Origin: Arthrobacter silvisoli | GTDB taxonomy: Bacteria; Actinomycetota; Actinomycetes; Actinomycetales; Micrococcaceae | Assembly (NCBI RefSeq): GCF_003369445.1 | Contig: NZ_QRCU01000059.1 | Span: forward strand, 153,561 to 217,560 | Reading direction: 5' to 3' | Length of the DNA: 64,000 nt | Part shown: in pieces, positions 7,952 through 16,417 of the stretch | How the letters are laid out: every line of letters starts with the position of its first letter | Numbering within the stretch: position 1 is the first letter of the stretch | Position numbers and translations under genes: made by a program | Notes under the pieces: model-generated | What the model saw: only the letters and a program-made list of their open reading frames with translations | Database searches by the model: none | Told to the model about the DNA's origin: nothing

Positions 7952-9427
7952 TCAGGGAAGGGGCAGCCGCACGACGAATTCAGTGCGTCCCGGGCGCGAG
8001 CTGACCTCCACCGAACCACCGTGCGCCTGCACGATCGACTCGACGATCGACAGGCCAAGTCCCGAGCTGCCCTCGGTGCCGGTGCGCGCCGCGTCGGCCC
8101 GGGCGAAGCGGGAGAAAATCCGGTCTTGGAACTCCGGCGGGATGCCGGCGCCGTCGTCGGTCACGGTGATCACGGCGTTTCCGTCGGCCGAGCGCATCAC
8201 CCCGGTGGTGACGGTTGTGCCGTCCTCGGTGTGCTTGCGGGCGTTGGAAAGCAGGTTGGCCAGGACCTGGTGGAGCTGGGTGGGGTCGCCGCGGACCGTG
8301 AGGGGCTCGCCAGGGAGTTCCAGCTGCCAAATGTGCCCGGGGGCCATGACTTTCTCGTCGCTGACGGTTTCGACCACCAGCTGGGTGAGGTCCACATGGC
8401 CGAATTCCGTCGGCTTGCCTTCGTCCAGGCGGGCCAGCAGCAGGAGGTCCTCCACGAGCGCCGTCATGCGTTCGGACTGGCTCTGCACCCGGCCCAGGGA
8501 CTTGCGGCCGTCCTCGCTGAAGTTCTCGGTCATGCGCAGCAATTCGGTGTAGCCGCGGATCGCCGTCAGCGGGGTGCGCAGCTCATGCGAGGCGTCGGCG
8601 ACGAACTGGCGCACCTTCGTTTCGCTCCGCTGGCGAGCCTCCAAGGCGTTGGAGACGTTGTCCAACATGAGGTTCAGGGCGTGGCCTACGCTGCCCACCT
8701 CGGTGCCGGGGTGCGCGGCGGTCTTCGGGACGCGCACCGCCAGGGCCACCTCGCCGGCGTCGAGCGGAAGCCGCGAAACCTTGGTGGCCACCTCGGACAG
8801 CTGCTCCAACGGGCGCATCGTGCGACGGATCATCACGGTGCCCGCAAGCCCGATCAGCCCGAGTCCGCCCAGGGACACCAACACCATGGTCCACACCAGC
8901 GACGCCTCCGTGCCCTGCTTTGCGGCGAGCGGAAGCCCGGTGACGATGATGTCGCCGTACGGCGTTTCGCTTGCCACGAGGCGGTAGTCGCCGTTGGACA
9001 GGCTCCGGTCCACGTGCGCGCCGTTCCCGGGCAGATCCAGCAGTACTTGTTCGTCGGCCTCCGAGAGATCGGCGCGGACACCGTCGGCGTTGATGAATCC
9101 CGCGCTGCTGACCGTGGAACCGAAGATCCGGGCGTTGATGGTTCCGGCCCCCTGGCCCCGCGCCTCAAGCGGGTCCGGGCGTCCGATGGGTGCTCCCGAC
9201 GGCGGCCTGCCGAACTCGGTTGCCCGGTGCGCCGCCTGCGTGAGCTGTTCGTCCAGCTGGCGGGTCAGGAAGAGGTCCATGGAGGCGTAGCTGACAAGGC
9301 CGATGGCGCCGCAGATCGCCACGAGCAGGCCCATGGAGACGAGGATCAACCGGGTGCGAAGATGCCAGGTGGCAGGGTTCAGCCAGTACCGGCCTGCCCG
9401 CCGGGGTGCTCCCGAAAGTTTGGACAT
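7952..9427 (-). CDS. two-component sensor histidine kinase
   Basis: 491 residues, inner membrane. Two transmembrane helices (about 26-46 and 177-199) flank an extracytoplasmic sensor of about 130 residues; a HAMP linker follows, then the phospho-accepting helix SHELRTPLTAIRG with His281, the N box (NLLSNARKHT), and the ATP-binding G boxes (DDGAGIP, GLGLSIV). Architecture and order resemble actinobacterial TrcS/TcrY-type kinases. It is 8 bp downstream of its response regulator on the same strand, so the two form one operon. The stimulus is unknown. Confidence 0.92.
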   Translation of the reverse strand: MSKLSGAPRRAGRYWLNPATWHLRTRLILVSMGLLVAICGAIGLVSYASMDLFLTRQLDEQLTQAAHRATEFGRPPSGAPIGRPDPLEARGQGAGTINARIFGSTVSSAGFINADGVRADLSEADEQVLLDLPGNGAHVDRSLSNGDYRLVASETPYGDIIVTGLPLAAKQGTEASLVWTMVLVSLGGLGLIGLAGTVMIRRTMRPLEQLSEVATKVSRLPLDAGEVALAVRVPKTAAHPGTEVGSVGHALNLMLDNVSNALEARQRSETKVRQFVADASHELRTPLTAIRGYTELLRMTENFSEDGRKSLGRVQSQSERMTALVEDLLLLARLDEGKPTEFGHVDLTQLVVETVSDEKVMAPGHIWQLELPGEPLTVRGDPTQLHQVLANLLSNARKHTEDGTTVTTGVMRSADGNAVITVTDDGAGIPPEFQDRIFSRFARADAARTGTEGSSGLGLSIVESIVQAHGGSVEVSSRPGRTEFVVRLPLP

Positions 9428-9435
9428 GCCTGCCC

Positions 9436-10173
9436 CTACCCGGCGGGCTTGATGACGTATCCGGCGCCGCGCACGGTATGGATCATCGGCGGGTGCTCGG
9501 CGTCGATCTTCTTGCGCAGGTAGGAAATGTACAGTTCCACGATGTTGGCCTGCCCGCCGAAGTCGTAGTCCCAGACGCGGTCCAGGATCTGTGCCTTGCT
9601 GATGACCCGGCGCGGGTTCTCCATGAGGTAGCGCAGGAGTTCGAACTGGGTGGTGGTGAGGGCGATGTCCTGGCCGGCGCGGGTCACCTCGCGGGTGTCG
9701 ACGTTCAGGGTGAGGTCGCCCACCACAAGTTCCGCGGTGTCCATGGCGGCCACGCCGGAACGCTGCACCAGGCGGTGCAGGCGCAGGAGGACTTCCTCCA
9801 TGCTGAACGGCTTGGTGACGTAGTCGTCCCCGCCCGCGGCCAGCCCGGTGATGCGGTCCTTGACGTCGTCCTTGGCGGTGAGGAAAAGCGCAGGGACTTC
9901 CGGCGCGAACGCGCGGATCCTGCCCAGCAGCTCCACGCCGTCGAACCCTGGCAGCATGACATCGAGCACCAGCACGTCCGGGCGGAAGTCCTTGGCCAGC
10001 TTGACCGCGGCCGGGCCGTCACCGGCGATCTCGACCGACCAGCCGGCCATACGCAGGCCCATGCTCATCAGCTCGGCGAGACTCGGTTCGTCGTCAACCA
10101 CGAGGGCACGGATGGGGGAGCCGTCCGGGTGGCTGAGCTGCGGAAGGTTGTTGGTGGAGTGCGAGGATGCCAT
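9436..10173 (-). CDS. OmpR-family response regulator
   Basis: 245 residues. The receiver domain (about 20-135) has the acidic pair VVDDE, phospho-acceptor Asp71 (VLDVMLPGFDG), and conserved Lys in DDYVTKPF. The winged-helix DNA-binding domain follows (about 150-242; RRVISKAQILDRVWDYDF, ending VRGAGYVIKP). Partner of the adjacent kinase. The ATG at 10173 is chosen because GGAGG lies 8 nt upstream; longer versions lack support. The divergent gene at 10455 is a plausible target, which is inferred only from position. Confidence 0.92.
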   Translation of the reverse strand: MASSHSTNNLPQLSHPDGSPIRALVVDDEPSLAELMSMGLRMAGWSVEIAGDGPAAVKLAKDFRPDVLVLDVMLPGFDGVELLGRIRAFAPEVPALFLTAKDDVKDRITGLAAGGDDYVTKPFSMEEVLLRLHRLVQRSGVAAMDTAELVVGDLTLNVDTREVTRAGQDIALTTTQFELLRYLMENPRRVISKAQILDRVWDYDFGGQANIVELYISYLRKKIDAEHPPMIHTVRGAGYVIKPAG

Positions 10174-10242
10174 GGAACAAGCCTCCGATCCGGCCGTTTG
10201 ACGCGCCTTTGCGCTTCCTGTGAGCGCCCTGTGAGTGCTAAG

Positions 10243-10331
10243 CCTAGTTCGCGAGGGCCCCGAACTGGGCGAAGCGAAGTTTGGGGCCGAACTAGGCGCT
10301 AGTCCCCACCGCCTCCCTAACCTCCGCTGCG
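10243..10331. repeat. intergenic palindromic repeat, copy A
   Basis: The gap between the response regulator and the membrane-protein gene holds nested inverted repeats: CCTAGTTCG (10243-10251) pairs with 10288-10296, and GGCCCC (10256-10261) with GGGGCC (10283-10288). The block at 10301-10331 is nearly the same as one at 56366-56399, sharing the exact 17-mer CCCTAACCTCCGCTGCG in opposite orientation. Confidence 0.6.
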
Positions 10332-10454
10332 CTCCGGCCAGGGAACCCGTGCTCACAGGAGGGGCTTCCGTGCGACACAGCCCCTGCACAGCAACGCGGC
10401 CGAGTCTGGGTGGGACAAAACGATCCCATCCCACGATTCGGAGAAGACCAGACC

Positions 10455-11354
10455 ATGGAACGACAGGAACCTCCCGCAGCCCACGGCCCCGTGGGACCGG
10501 CCATCGGCGCCCAGGACCCGGAAAACCGGCAGACGTCCCAGCCGGTCCAGCCAGGACAGTACCCGACGGCGGCCCAGCCCTCTGCCGGCTGGGGTGCACC
10601 CCCGCAACAGACCCAGCCGTCTTTCGGTTGGGGTGCCCCGCCGTCGGGCCAGCCGACCGCCGACTGGGGTGCCGCTCCCGCCCGGAACGCAGGGCCAAAC
10701 GCACCGGGCAGCGGCATCGCTGGCAAGTGGACCCTGAAGAAGGGGCTCATTGCAGGAGGCGTGGCTGTCTTCGTTGCTGGAGCAACCGCCGCCGGGATCT
10801 ATGCCGCCGGCAACGCGACGGCGGCTGACACCGGAACTCAGGGCCCCGGCGGCATGGCCGGGCAGAACGATATGTCGGCCCAGGGCGGGCCGGGCGGCTT
10901 CGGCATGAACGGCGGCGGTTTTGCACCGGACGGCCTGGGCCTGGGTGCCGGCGGACTCGGCGCCGCCGTCCATTCCGAATACGTGATCCTGAGGAACGGG
11001 AAGTACGTGAACATGGGTTCGCAGACCGGCACGGTCTCCCAGGTTTCGGCGGACTCCGTCACGGTAAGGAGCGAGGACGGGTTCACCCGCAGCTACAGCC
11101 TCGGCAGCGACCTCGTGGTGTCGCAGGGGATAGGTCGCGGGATGAACCAGGGGAGGAGCACCCTAAGCATTTCGGACGTGCAAAGCGGCGCCGTCGTACG
11201 CATCACCGCGCTGCAGGAATCCGGAAGCTACACGGCCGAAACCATCCAGCTGCTCACGGCAATATCCAGCGGCCAGGATTCGGGCACCGGTGTTCCCGGC
11301 TCGGGATCCGGGCCGGGTGCTTCGGATCCGGGCACAGGCTCCGCCAGTAACTGA
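10455..11354 (+). CDS. single-pass membrane protein with proline-rich cytosolic tail
   Basis: 299 residues, family not recognised. The first 95 residues are rich in Pro/Gln with three GWGAPP-like repeats (AGWGAPP, FGWGAPP, ADWGAA). A hydrophobic helix follows (LIAGGVAVFVAGATAAGIYA, about 114-133), then a Gly/Met-rich linker, then a beta-rich outer domain (about 180-265) resembling DUF5666-type repeats (GTVSQVSADSVTVRSEDG), and a Gly/Ser tail. GGAGAAG lies 8 nt before the ATG at 10455, which is preferred over the upstream ATG at 10410. It is divergent from a two-component system and may be under its control. Confidence 0.75.
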   Translation: MERQEPPAAHGPVGPAIGAQDPENRQTSQPVQPGQYPTAAQPSAGWGAPPQQTQPSFGWGAPPSGQPTADWGAAPARNAGPNAPGSGIAGKWTLKKGLIAGGVAVFVAGATAAGIYAAGNATAADTGTQGPGGMAGQNDMSAQGGPGGFGMNGGGFAPDGLGLGAGGLGAAVHSEYVILRNGKYVNMGSQTGTVSQVSADSVTVRSEDGFTRSYSLGSDLVVSQGIGRGMNQGRSTLSISDVQSGAVVRITALQESGSYTAETIQLLTAISSGQDSGTGVPGSGSGPGASDPGTGSASN

Positions 11355-11720
11355 TGCCGTCGTAGGAGGACTGCGGGCTGCCCGGATGCTGCCCGCAGGA
11401 TCCTCACGGTGCACCTGCACGGGGTTCCAGGGAGGCCTTCCTGAGGTGTTCCGGAGGGTCCGCCCGGACCCCAGGGAACCCTCCAGTCACACCTGCCGAG
11501 GCGCTTCCGAGCCTTTTAGCAGACGATTCAGGGAAAATTTTCCGTCGGCGGTTGTATCCCGATTGGACAAGAGTTGTTTCATATCTTGAGATTCAGGTAT
11601 TCCGGGAGATTTCGCGCCAAGATTCCAAAACAGCCACTCGTGGCGAAGGATGTTCGATTATTTCGCCTCAGACTTGGATTGTGACGAAGCCAGGTCGGTC
11701 ACATTTGGACATTCTGGAAT

Positions 11721-11736
11721 TGTGATCTGGCGCACA
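11721..11736. promoter_or_regulatory. CRP/GlxR-like operator
   Basis: TGTGATCTGGCGCACA matches the TGTG-N8-CACA half-sites of actinobacterial cAMP-receptor-type regulators. It lies in the 688-bp, comparatively AT-rich gap 11355-12042, which holds no gene I can support, about 320 bp before the winged-helix gene. Confidence 0.4.
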
Positions 11737-11989
11737 ATAGTCCTTTGCGTCTCAGGATGTGGACGGATCTGCGCTTTGTTACTTGCAAGTTCCCTTTATT
11801 ACGTTGCACACTTCAAATGTGAACAAGAACTCAACAGCACCTGCAGCCGCAGCAATCGGGACCAGCGCACCCGCTGGCATCGCGATGAGCTGTTGTCGAA
11901 TGTACGCCTAACTTCCGACCCCCAAGAAGTTTCAGGCATTCGTCCCTTGCCCAGCGTCGGGCGCCTTCCCCAACTCATTGCGGGGACCG

Positions 11990-12031
11990 TATAAGCATTC
12001 GAAGCCGCGATGACGGCCATTCACATTGAGG
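11990..12031 (+). promoter_or_regulatory. putative -10 and ribosome-binding site of the winged-helix gene
   Basis: TATAAG at 11990-11995 is the best -10 candidate just before the gene, and GAGGTAAG from 12028 lies 11 nt before the ATG at 12043. This decides the start: an in-frame ATG at 12010 would put the ribosome-binding site inside the gene. Confidence 0.4.
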
Positions 12032-12042
12032 TAAGTACTCCT

Positions 12043-12912
12043 ATGTCAGTTGCATCCGGATACGTCCACATCTCCGTCCGAAACGCCAACAAGGCGGCGT
12101 CCAACGCCGGCCTGCGTCCTGGCTTGGGCGGCCGCCCCGGGTACGCCCAGCCCGGCCCCGCAGGTGCGGGCCAGGCCCCGGGCTACGTTCCCCAGGGCTA
12201 CAACCCCAACTCCTATGGGCAACTCCGGGCAGTTCCCGCCAACGAGGCCGCTCCCATGACCGCACCTACCCCGGTCCTGGCACCGACCGAGCGTGCCATC
12301 CGCCCCGTCCCCGGCGATAACGTTGCCCGTGGCTTCGTGCTCTACATGGGCATTGACGAGGACACCGCCGCAGCCGCGGGTACTTCCATCGCCAAGCTGG
12401 CCCAGGAAATCCGCGCCTACGCCCAATCCCTCGTGACCGGCGCCGAGAGCTACGCCGCCGTTGCGGTTGCCCCGGCGAGCGCCCCTGGCTCCGCCCTCGA
12501 CGTCGTCCGCTCCACCTTCGGCGATCCCACCGTCGGCAACCGCCAGCGTTCCGAAGCCGTCCGCCCGCAGCCGCAGCAGGAAGCCCGCCCCTCCGGCGTG
12601 CTGATCGACCTCGCCCGCCGCGAAGTGCACCTCGACGGCGAATCCCTGAACCTGACGTTCAAGGAGTTCGAGCTCCTGAACTACCTGGTGGAAAACGGCA
12701 CCCGCACCGTGGGCCGGGACGAACTCCTCGAAGGTCTGTGGCGCAACGCCGAGGAAGTGCCGAACGAGCGCACCATCGACGTCCACATCCGCCGCCTCCG
12801 CTCCAAGCTGGGCCGCCTCGCCAACACTGTCCGCACGGTCCGTGGCCAGGGCTACCGCTTCTACGAGCACCCCGAAGTCATCGTCTGGGCCGCTCCGGAA
12901 TACTCGATCTAG
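12043..12912 (+). CDS. OmpR-type winged-helix regulator lacking a receiver domain
   Basis: 289 residues. The C-terminal 90 residues are a clear OmpR/PhoB winged helix (LIDLARREVHLDGESLNLT, FELLNYLVENGTRTVGR, ERTIDVHIRRLRSKLG, VRGQGYRFYEHP). There is no receiver: the front is a short beta-like segment (GYVHISVRNANKAAS), a Gly/Pro/Tyr/Gln-rich stretch (about 25-75), and a small domain of unknown type (about 90-165: NVARGFVLYMGIDEDTAAAA). It may sense a ligand or another protein rather than a kinase. No partner gene is adjacent. I do not recognise the N-terminal domain. Confidence 0.85.
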   Translation: MSVASGYVHISVRNANKAASNAGLRPGLGGRPGYAQPGPAGAGQAPGYVPQGYNPNSYGQLRAVPANEAAPMTAPTPVLAPTERAIRPVPGDNVARGFVLYMGIDEDTAAAAGTSIAKLAQEIRAYAQSLVTGAESYAAVAVAPASAPGSALDVVRSTFGDPTVGNRQRSEAVRPQPQQEARPSGVLIDLARREVHLDGESLNLTFKEFELLNYLVENGTRTVGRDELLEGLWRNAEEVPNERTIDVHIRRLRSKLGRLANTVRTVRGQGYRFYEHPEVIVWAAPEYSI

Positions 12913-12930
12913 TCTTTGCAACCCTCGACG

Positions 12931-12965
12931 GCGCCCGTTCCCTTGCTGGGGCGGGCGCTTTCGCT
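12931..12965 (+). terminator. terminator of the winged-helix gene
   Basis: GCGCCCG (12931-12937) pairs with CGGGCGC (12952-12958) with further pairing inside, followed by TTTCGCTTTCG. Confidence 0.55.
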
Positions 12966-13128
12966 TTCGCGGCATTTCGCCGTGCCTTAGACACCTCCTT
13001 CGTTCCTCAGTCGGCGATGCGGCACTACGCGAAACACCGCTTTCGCTGCAGCGCCCTCTCTTGGGGGCGGGAGCCGTCGCGCGTTCTGGGCAAGAGAGCA
13101 TGTGTCTCCGCGGCTATAAAGTTGGGGC

Positions 13129-13656
13129 ATGAGCGAGCACCACATCAAGCGGCTGGTCATCATGCGCCATGCCAAGTCCGACTGGCCCATGGGTGTCGAC
13201 GACCATGACCGGCCTCTGGCGGAACGCGGGCACCGGGAGGCTCCCTTGGCCGGTAAATGGCTCCTGAAGCACGGGGTGGTTCCGGACTTCATCCTGTGTT
13301 CCTCTGCCCTGCGGACCCGCCAGACCTGTACCTGGGTGTGCAACGAGCTCGGCGAGAAGGCCCCGACGCCGAAGCTTGAGGGCGGTCTCTATGCCGCCCC
13401 AGCGCTGCGGATGCTCAGCATCATCAACCACGTGCCGGATACGGTCGGCACGCTGATGGTCTTCGCGCACATGCCGGGCGTCCAGGACCTTGCCATGCAC
13501 TTGGCCTCCCGCGACTCGGACCATGAGGCCTACATGGACGCCGCCAGCCATTACCCCACCAGCGCCTTGACGGTCCTGGAATTGGAGAAGCCTTGGGCCG
13601 AGCTGGACGGGCAGGACGCCCGCCTCACGCATTTCGCCGTGCCCCGTCCGAAATAG
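13129..13656 (+). CDS. sixA: SixA-type phosphohistidine phosphatase (histidine phosphatase family)
   Basis: 175 residues of the branch-1 histidine phosphatase fold. The catalytic motif is RHAKSDW (His at the RHG position), with the second Arg region SALRTRQT and the downstream FAHMPGVQD His. Length and motif spacing match SixA, which removes phosphate from histidine in phosphorelay proteins, though the substrate here is not known. TAAAGT at 13117-13122, 6 nt before the ATG, suggests a leaderless mRNA. The last 32 bp overlap the end of the convergent PAP2 gene. Confidence 0.88.
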   Translation: MSEHHIKRLVIMRHAKSDWPMGVDDHDRPLAERGHREAPLAGKWLLKHGVVPDFILCSSALRTRQTCTWVCNELGEKAPTPKLEGGLYAAPALRMLSIINHVPDTVGTLMVFAHMPGVQDLAMHLASRDSDHEAYMDAASHYPTSALTVLELEKPWAELDGQDARLTHFAVPRPK

Positions 13657-14377
13657 CCCGTTCCGAAATAGCCCGTGCAGGTCCGCGCCGCACCGCGTCA
13701 GCGAATACCACGACGGCGGTCACGGCCAGTCCCAGCCCGATCGACGCCAGTACGTCGCTCATCCAGTGGTAGCCGAGGTAGATGCGGCTGAAGGCCACCA
13801 GGAGCGTCCCGGCGAGTGCAGCGGCCGGGGCGAGCACCGCCGTCGAACGCCGGCCTGAACGCGACGCCAGAAGATACGCGAGGACGAACAGGAACACCGC
13901 GATGCCCGCGGTGTGGCCTGACGGGAAGGACAGGGCGTCATCGGGGCCGAGGAGGAAATCCCGGGCCGGCGGGCGGGGCCGGTCCACCCATTCCTTCACC
14001 ACTGCGGTGACCACCACGGTGAAGCCCATGGCGCACAGCAGCAGGGCGGGGCGCCACAGTTCGCGGCGGCGGACCCACCACGCCACACAGAATCCCACGC
14101 AGATCACGGACATCGCCAGGGGCGACGTCGCCGCGGAAACGGCACCGAACAGGGCAGTGAGGACCGGGCCGCGGATTCCCAGGAGGAAGTCGTGGGCCGG
14201 GCCGTCGAGCAGTACGAGGCCTGAGGTGGTCTGCACCTGGGAGTACAGGGTCCAGAACAGGGCATCACCGGCCAACAGGAGGCCGGCCGCCCAGAAAAAC
14301 AGGGTCCGCTGGGAGGAGCGTGGCGCGGGCGGCGGCGCGGAAAATTGCCGGGCGCGTTCCCGGAGGGCAAGGTGCAT
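13625..14377 (-). CDS. PAP2-family membrane phosphatase
   Basis: 250 residues with about six membrane helices. All three PAP2 motifs are present: KEWVDRPRP, SFPSGHTAG (catalytic His) and SRIYLGYHWMSDVLA. The family removes phosphate from lipid phosphates such as undecaprenyl pyrophosphate or phosphatidic acid at the outer face of the membrane. The C-terminal tail carries the repeated peptide ARAISERAISDGAR, encoded by a 15-bp tandem duplication that also spans the sixA stop codon. Confidence 0.9.
   Translation of the reverse strand: MHLALRERARQFSAPPPAPRSSQRTLFFWAAGLLLAGDALFWTLYSQVQTTSGLVLLDGPAHDFLLGIRGPVLTALFGAVSAATSPLAMSVICVGFCVAWWVRRRELWRPALLLCAMGFTVVVTAVVKEWVDRPRPPARDFLLGPDDALSFPSGHTAGIAVFLFVLAYLLASRSGRRSTAVLAPAAALAGTLLVAFSRIYLGYHWMSDVLASIGLGLAVTAVVVFADAVRRGPARAISERAISDGARRNA
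13648..13676. repeat. 15-bp tandem duplication at the sixA/PAP2 3' overlap
   Basis: CCGAAATAGCCCGT occurs at 13648-13661 and again at 13663-13676. The first copy contains the sixA stop codon TAG (13654-13656), and both copies are coding for the PAP2 gene. Confidence 0.8.
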
Positions 14378-14452
14378 GTTCCGATGATCCCCGCCCGAAC
14401 TGCGCGAAAACGGGGAGCTTGCTGGAAGCCGGCTGGGTCCGCCCTGGTCCGC

Positions 14453-15379
14453 CTACGCCTCGTCCAACTCCGCGGCTGCTTCCCGAAGCAGGCCCACGAC
14501 GTGCCGGATGCTCGGGCTCGACCGCATCGTCTTGCGGTAGACGATGCCCACTTCCCGCTGCTGCCGCGGATTTTCCACCGGCACGGCCACCACGCCAGCG
14601 GGAAGCTCCGGCCTGCCGAGCCGCGGGACGAGCGCCACGGCCACGCCCTGCCGGACCATGGCGATGTGGGTGGAGAAATCGGGGTCGTACATGCGGATGT
14701 CCGGTACCTGGCCGAGGCCCGCGAAGATCGCCAGCAGCGCTTCGTTGCAGATGGCGTTGGACGGCGTGCTGATCCAGGACTCGCCCAGCAGATCGGATGC
14801 CTCGACGGCGGACCGCCCTGCCAGGGGGTGCACGGAGTTGAGCAGCACGTCCGCGGTGTCGGTGCACAGCTCTTCGTGGACCATGTTCCCGGGGATGAGC
14901 AGCGGCACGGAGTTCCAGTTGTGGACCACCCCGAGATCCGCTTCGCCGGAGGCCACGCGCTGCACGGCTTCGCGCGGGTCCTCGGCCAGGACGCGGATGT
15001 CCAGCCCGGGCTCGCTGTCGTCCGCCGTCGTGCGGCCGAGCTTCCCAAGCACCGGTCCCACCAGCCCCCGGCAGGCCGTGGAGAATGCCACGAGCCGCAG
15101 CACGCCGCTGGGCTTGGCGGGATCGGCCAGGAGCGTGGTCTGCAGTTCCTCCAGTTCGCCGAGGATGCGGCGTCCATGCTCCGCGAGGGCCATGCCGCGA
15201 TCCGTCAGGAGCACTCCGCGGCCGTGGCGCTCGAGAACGGACACGCCGCTCTGCTTCTCGAGCTTCTTGATCTGCTGGGACACGGCGGACGGGCTGAAGC
15301 CCATGATGTCCGCTGCGGCGATCACCGAGCCGTGCTGTTCAACTGCGACCAGGGCACGCAGCGCTGCCATCTCAATCAT
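14453..15379 (-). CDS. LysR-family transcriptional regulator
   Basis: 308 residues. The N-terminal helix-turn-helix (MAALRALVAVEQHGSVIAAA, then SPSAVSQQIKKLE) is followed by the two-lobed effector-binding domain. The ATG at 15379 is preferred to one at 15394 because TACCGT (minus strand, 15386-15391) lies 6 nt before it. It is divergent from an EamA transporter with 73 bp between start codons, the classic arrangement for a LysR regulator controlling an exporter; copies of CATGAAG/TTCATG in the gap may be part of its operator. Confidence 0.9.
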   Translation of the reverse strand: MIEMAALRALVAVEQHGSVIAAADIMGFSPSAVSQQIKKLEKQSGVSVLERHGRGVLLTDRGMALAEHGRRILGELEELQTTLLADPAKPSGVLRLVAFSTACRGLVGPVLGKLGRTTADDSEPGLDIRVLAEDPREAVQRVASGEADLGVVHNWNSVPLLIPGNMVHEELCTDTADVLLNSVHPLAGRSAVEASDLLGESWISTPSNAICNEALLAIFAGLGQVPDIRMYDPDFSTHIAMVRQGVAVALVPRLGRPELPAGVVAVPVENPRQQREVGIVYRKTMRSSPSIRHVVGLLREAAAELDEA

Positions 15380-15452
15380 GAAGCAACGGTACATGATTTC
15401 ATGAAGAATTCAACGCTGGTGCTTCATGGTCCTGGAGTGCCACAGTTGGATC

Positions 15453-16373
15453 GTGAACCTGCGCCACTCCGCCCTTGCCGTCCTGGTCGCCGTCCTTTGG
15501 GGACTCAACTTCGTCGCGATCGATTTCGGCCTGCACCCCTCCGACGGCCATGGTGGCACTGCCGCTGTCCCGCCGCTGCTGTTCGTGGCCATCCGCTTCG
15601 TCCTGGTGGTCTTCCCCTGCATCTTCTTCATCCCCAAGCCGGACGTCGGCTGGAAGGCGATCGCCGGCGTCGGGCTCTTCATGAGCGCGGGGCAGTTCGG
15701 GCTGCTCTACCTGGGCATGGCACTGGGCATGCCCGCAGGGCTGGCGTCGCTCGTCCTCCAGGCGCAGGTGCTCCTGACAGTGTTGCTTGCCGCCCGGATC
15801 CTCGGCGAAAAACCCGGGAAGCGGCAGCTGGCCGGGGTGGTGCTCGGCGTGGCCGGACTCGCCGTGGTGGCCGTCGGCCGGAGCCTCGTCGCGCCGGTGG
15901 TGCCCCTCATGATTGTTCTCGCCGCGGCACTGTCCTGGGCGATCGGGAATGTGATCGTGCGCAAGGCCAAGGCAGCCTCGGGGCTGGGCCTTGTGGTGTG
16001 GTCCGGGGCGGTGGTGCCCCTGCCGCTTGCGGCACTGTCCCTGCTGGTCGACGGGCCCGACGCCGTCGTCGGCACCCTCACGCAGCTGCAGCCGGCCACC
16101 ATCCTCAGCGCCCTCTACACGGCGGTCTTCGCCTCGCTGCTCGGCTACGGAATCTGGAACCGCCTGCTCAGCCTGTACCCGGGCTCGGCGGTCGTGCCAT
16201 TCACGCTGCTCGTGCCCGTGGTCGGGATGACCGCGGCGTGGCTTCTCCTCGGGGAGATCCCGACGCCGGCCGAACTGGCGGGCGGACTGATCCTCCTGGC
16301 CGGCGTGGCGGTGGCAGTGCTGCAACGGCGGCAGGCATCGCCCCTGAAGATTCCCCAACTGACCCGCACCTAA
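15453..16373 (+). CDS. EamA/DMT-superfamily transporter
   Basis: 306 residues with ten hydrophobic segments in two EamA repeats (first: ALAVLVAVLWGLNFVAIDFG; second: VVPLMIVLAAALSWAIGNVI). Members export amino acids or other metabolites; the cargo is unknown. An ATG at 15426 would add nine residues, but the GTG at 15453 puts the N-terminus at NLRHSALAVL and has CACAGT 6 nt upstream, so a leaderless GTG start is preferred with moderate confidence. Likely controlled by the divergent LysR protein. Confidence 0.87.
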   Translation: MNLRHSALAVLVAVLWGLNFVAIDFGLHPSDGHGGTAAVPPLLFVAIRFVLVVFPCIFFIPKPDVGWKAIAGVGLFMSAGQFGLLYLGMALGMPAGLASLVLQAQVLLTVLLAARILGEKPGKRQLAGVVLGVAGLAVVAVGRSLVAPVVPLMIVLAAALSWAIGNVIVRKAKAASGLGLVVWSGAVVPLPLAALSLLVDGPDAVVGTLTQLQPATILSALYTAVFASLLGYGIWNRLLSLYPGSAVVPFTLLVPVVGMTAAWLLLGEIPTPAELAGGLILLAGVAVAVLQRRQASPLKIPQLTRT

Positions 16374-16417
16374 CGTCGTATTGAGGGCTCAAACGACACA
16401 AGTGCGAGCTACTTGGG

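Noticed and set aside
11650..11994. A possible 114-residue gene in the AT-rich gap before the winged-helix regulator
   Set aside because: No ribosome-binding site or leaderless -10, mixed hydrophobic/Cys composition without a domain, and it covers a likely control region.
14345..16384. A 679-codon plus-strand open frame over the PAP2, LysR and EamA genes
   Set aside because: Same shadow composition; the three genes it crosses have clear family motifs in other frames.
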